Of a DNA stretch of 64,000 nucleotides, positions 63,147 through 64,000 are shown piece after piece (within the stretch, counting starts at the first letter, position 1; every line of letters begins with the position of its first letter). The notes under the pieces were generated by a model. It saw nothing but the letters and a program-made list of their open reading frames with translations, made no database searches and was not told where the DNA came from. Position numbers and translations under genes: made by a program. Source of the DNA: an uncultured Pelagibacteraceae bacterium (lineage in GTDB: Bacteria; Pseudomonadota; Alphaproteobacteria; Pelagibacterales; Pelagibacteraceae); assembly GCA_902540235.1 (NCBI GenBank), contig CACBLI010000004.1, positions 49,980-113,979 on the forward strand, read 5' to 3'.

Positions 63147-63910
63147 AGATAAATAATTCCAAATAAGATAAGTGATAATAAAATTCTATAAATTATAAAA
63201 ATATTTAATGAAAATTTATTAATAAAATTTAAAAAAAATTTTACTGTTATAAAAGAAAATAAAAAGGATAAGATTATGGCAAATATAATTAAATAATTTA
63301 TCTCTATTGGTTGACCTATGAGGTCTTTGAGTCCAAGAAAACTAGCACCAGCTAAAGCTGGAATAGACAACAAAAAGGAGATTTTACCAGAATCGACCCT
63401 ATTAAATTTTAAAAATCTTGCTGCAGTCAAAGTTATACCCGCTCGACTAACACCAGGTATTAATGCTAAAATTTGAAATAGACCAATAAATATTATTGAT
63501 TTAAAATCTAAATTTGTAGTTATGTTTTTTTCTGTTTTTGCCTGGTCTGAAAAAAACAAAATTATTCCAAAAAACAAAGATGTAAAAGCAATTATTTTTA
63601 TATTCCTTAAAAGATAAATTAGTTCGGATGTATGCAATATATATCCAAATATTAAAAGCGGTATTGATCCAAATAGAATTAGATTTAAATATTTTTGATT
63701 ATTATTTAAGTCAAATAAATCTTTTCTGAAATAAAATATTATTGCGATTAGCGAGCCTAAATGCAAACTAATGTCTATTAATAAAGAATTTGTTTTTAAT
63801 TCAAAAAAACTAGAAATTAAAATTAAATGTGCTGAGGAGCTAATTGGTAAAAATTCTGATATTCCTTGAACTGCTGAAAGAATGAATATTTCTAAAAATT
63901 CGTTAAACAT
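63143..63910 (-). CDS. uppP: Undecaprenyl-diphosphatase (UppP/BacA)
   Basis: Integral membrane enzyme that dephosphorylates undecaprenyl pyrophosphate, recycling the carrier used by MurJ's substrate. The 255 residues have 7-8 helices and both signature regions: AVQGISEFLPISSSAHLIL (about 13-31, with the catalytic Glu and Ser/His) and PGVSRAGITLTAARFL (about 155-170), with RAG in place of the more usual RSG. Length is slightly short (family about 265-275). Confidence 0.94.
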   Translation of the reverse strand: MFNEFLEIFILSAVQGISEFLPISSSAHLILISSFFELKTNSLLIDISLHLGSLIAIIFYFRKDLFDLNNNQKYLNLILFGSIPLLIFGYILHTSELIYLLRNIKIIAFTSLFFGIILFFSDQAKTEKNITTNLDFKSIIFIGLFQILALIPGVSRAGITLTAARFLKFNRVDSGKISFLLSIPALAGASFLGLKDLIGQPIEINYLIIFAIILSFLFSFITVKFFLNFINKFSLNIFIIYRILLSLILFGIIYL

Positions 63911-63969
63911 TTAAGTGTGGTAACTTAAAAAATATTGATTTCAAACAATTCGATTTATTCATATTAGAT

Positions 63970-64000
63970 ATGCATTTATCTAAAAACCTTGAATTCAAAG
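63970..64000 (+). CDS. Possible start of a gene cut by the right edge
   Basis: An ATG at 63970 opens a frame of ten codons (MHLSKNLEFK) to the window end. It lies 59 bp from the divergent uppP start. Too short to assign; it could be the beginning of the next gene or chance. Confidence 0.25.
   Translation, partial: MHLSKNLEFK

Noticed and set aside
1..64000. Mobile elements, CRISPR arrays, toxin-antitoxin or defence islands
   Set aside because: No transposase, integrase, regularly spaced repeats, paired toxin-antitoxin ORFs or restriction genes were found; the single HNH gene (47327-47896) belongs to a housekeeping-type family with no methylase nearby.

Overview
The window reads as a compact, very A+T-rich (roughly 70% A+T by eye, not computed) alphaproteobacterial chromosome segment. 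About 65 protein genes and two tRNA genes are packed with few gaps; the longest gene-free stretch is about 270 bp and many neighbours overlap by 1-50 nt. I see no insertion sequence, prophage, CRISPR array, integrase or rRNA operon. Alphaproteobacterial markers include an Irr-type regulator next to fabA-fabB-fabI, a Fur/Mur-type regulator, a helicase-fdxA-carD cluster, Coq7, a DedA/YqaA-dsbB-coq7 run, and the murJ-trpS-nifU-tsaB-fur-miaB-phoH-ybeY-lnt-metK-nusA-infB-rbfA-rpsO-pnp synteny block. Extreme A+T content, tiny spacers and absent accessory genes suggest a streamlined marine lineage of the SAR11/Pelagibacterales kind; this is an inference from content and order, not from a tree.

Layout. 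1-1865: grpE and the first 386 codons of dnaK (minus). 1902-7408: rdgB, then an envelope group (LpoA-like protein, rsmI, DolP-like BON lipoprotein) and a fused malic enzyme (maeB). 7459-25635: the long plus-strand synteny block from lipid II flippase and TrpRS through Fe-S carrier, tRNA modification, rRNA maturation, lipoprotein acylation, SAM synthesis, transcription/translation factors and PNPase; a murein hydrolase and a polysaccharide deacetylase are inserted in it. 25698-29777: membrane acyltransferase, the fabA-fabB-fabI unsaturated fatty acid genes, and irr. 29875-33738: a katG operon under a possible Irr operator, then a cysteine-rich miniprotein behind tandem Fur-like boxes. 33731-39296: overlapping moeB-like/dut/coaBC/ubiB/ubiE genes and divergent mutM. 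39343-42401: rpsT, an A+T-rich gap, dnaA, dnaN. 42398-49497: plsC, the argH-lptM-lysA operon, tlpA, HIG1-like protein, esterase, HNH protein, coq7-dsbB-yqaA. 49557-51334: tRNA-Leu(CAA) abutting an acyl-CoA ligase. 51453-51674: a self-contained unit for a 25-residue Lys/Arg/Ala peptide. 51673-55709: carD, fdxA, terB-like gene, SUV3-like helicase. 55874-63910: thioesterase, tRNA-Arg(ACG), thiolase, pyruvate dehydrogenase E1 and E2, DMT transporter, uppP.

Functional threads. Iron/peroxide: Fur, Irr, KatG, a predicted Fe(II) oxygenase and a Cys-rich miniprotein with predicted iron-responsive sites. Carbon: malic enzyme, thiolase, acyl-CoA ligase and a PDH whose E1 carries its own lipoyl domain. 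Envelope: MurJ, UppP, Lnt, LptM, DolP, LpoA-like protein, Bax-like glucosaminidase, deacetylase. Information processing: the nusA-infB-rbfA-rpsO-pnp run, which here lacks rimP, trmB and truB at their usual places. No clearly novel multi-gene system is evident. The most interesting items are the 25-aa basic peptide unit, the Cys-rich miniprotein with paired boxes, the possible Irr site on katG, the lipoyl-E1 fusion, the tRNA-Leu/CDS junction and the nusA leader hairpin.
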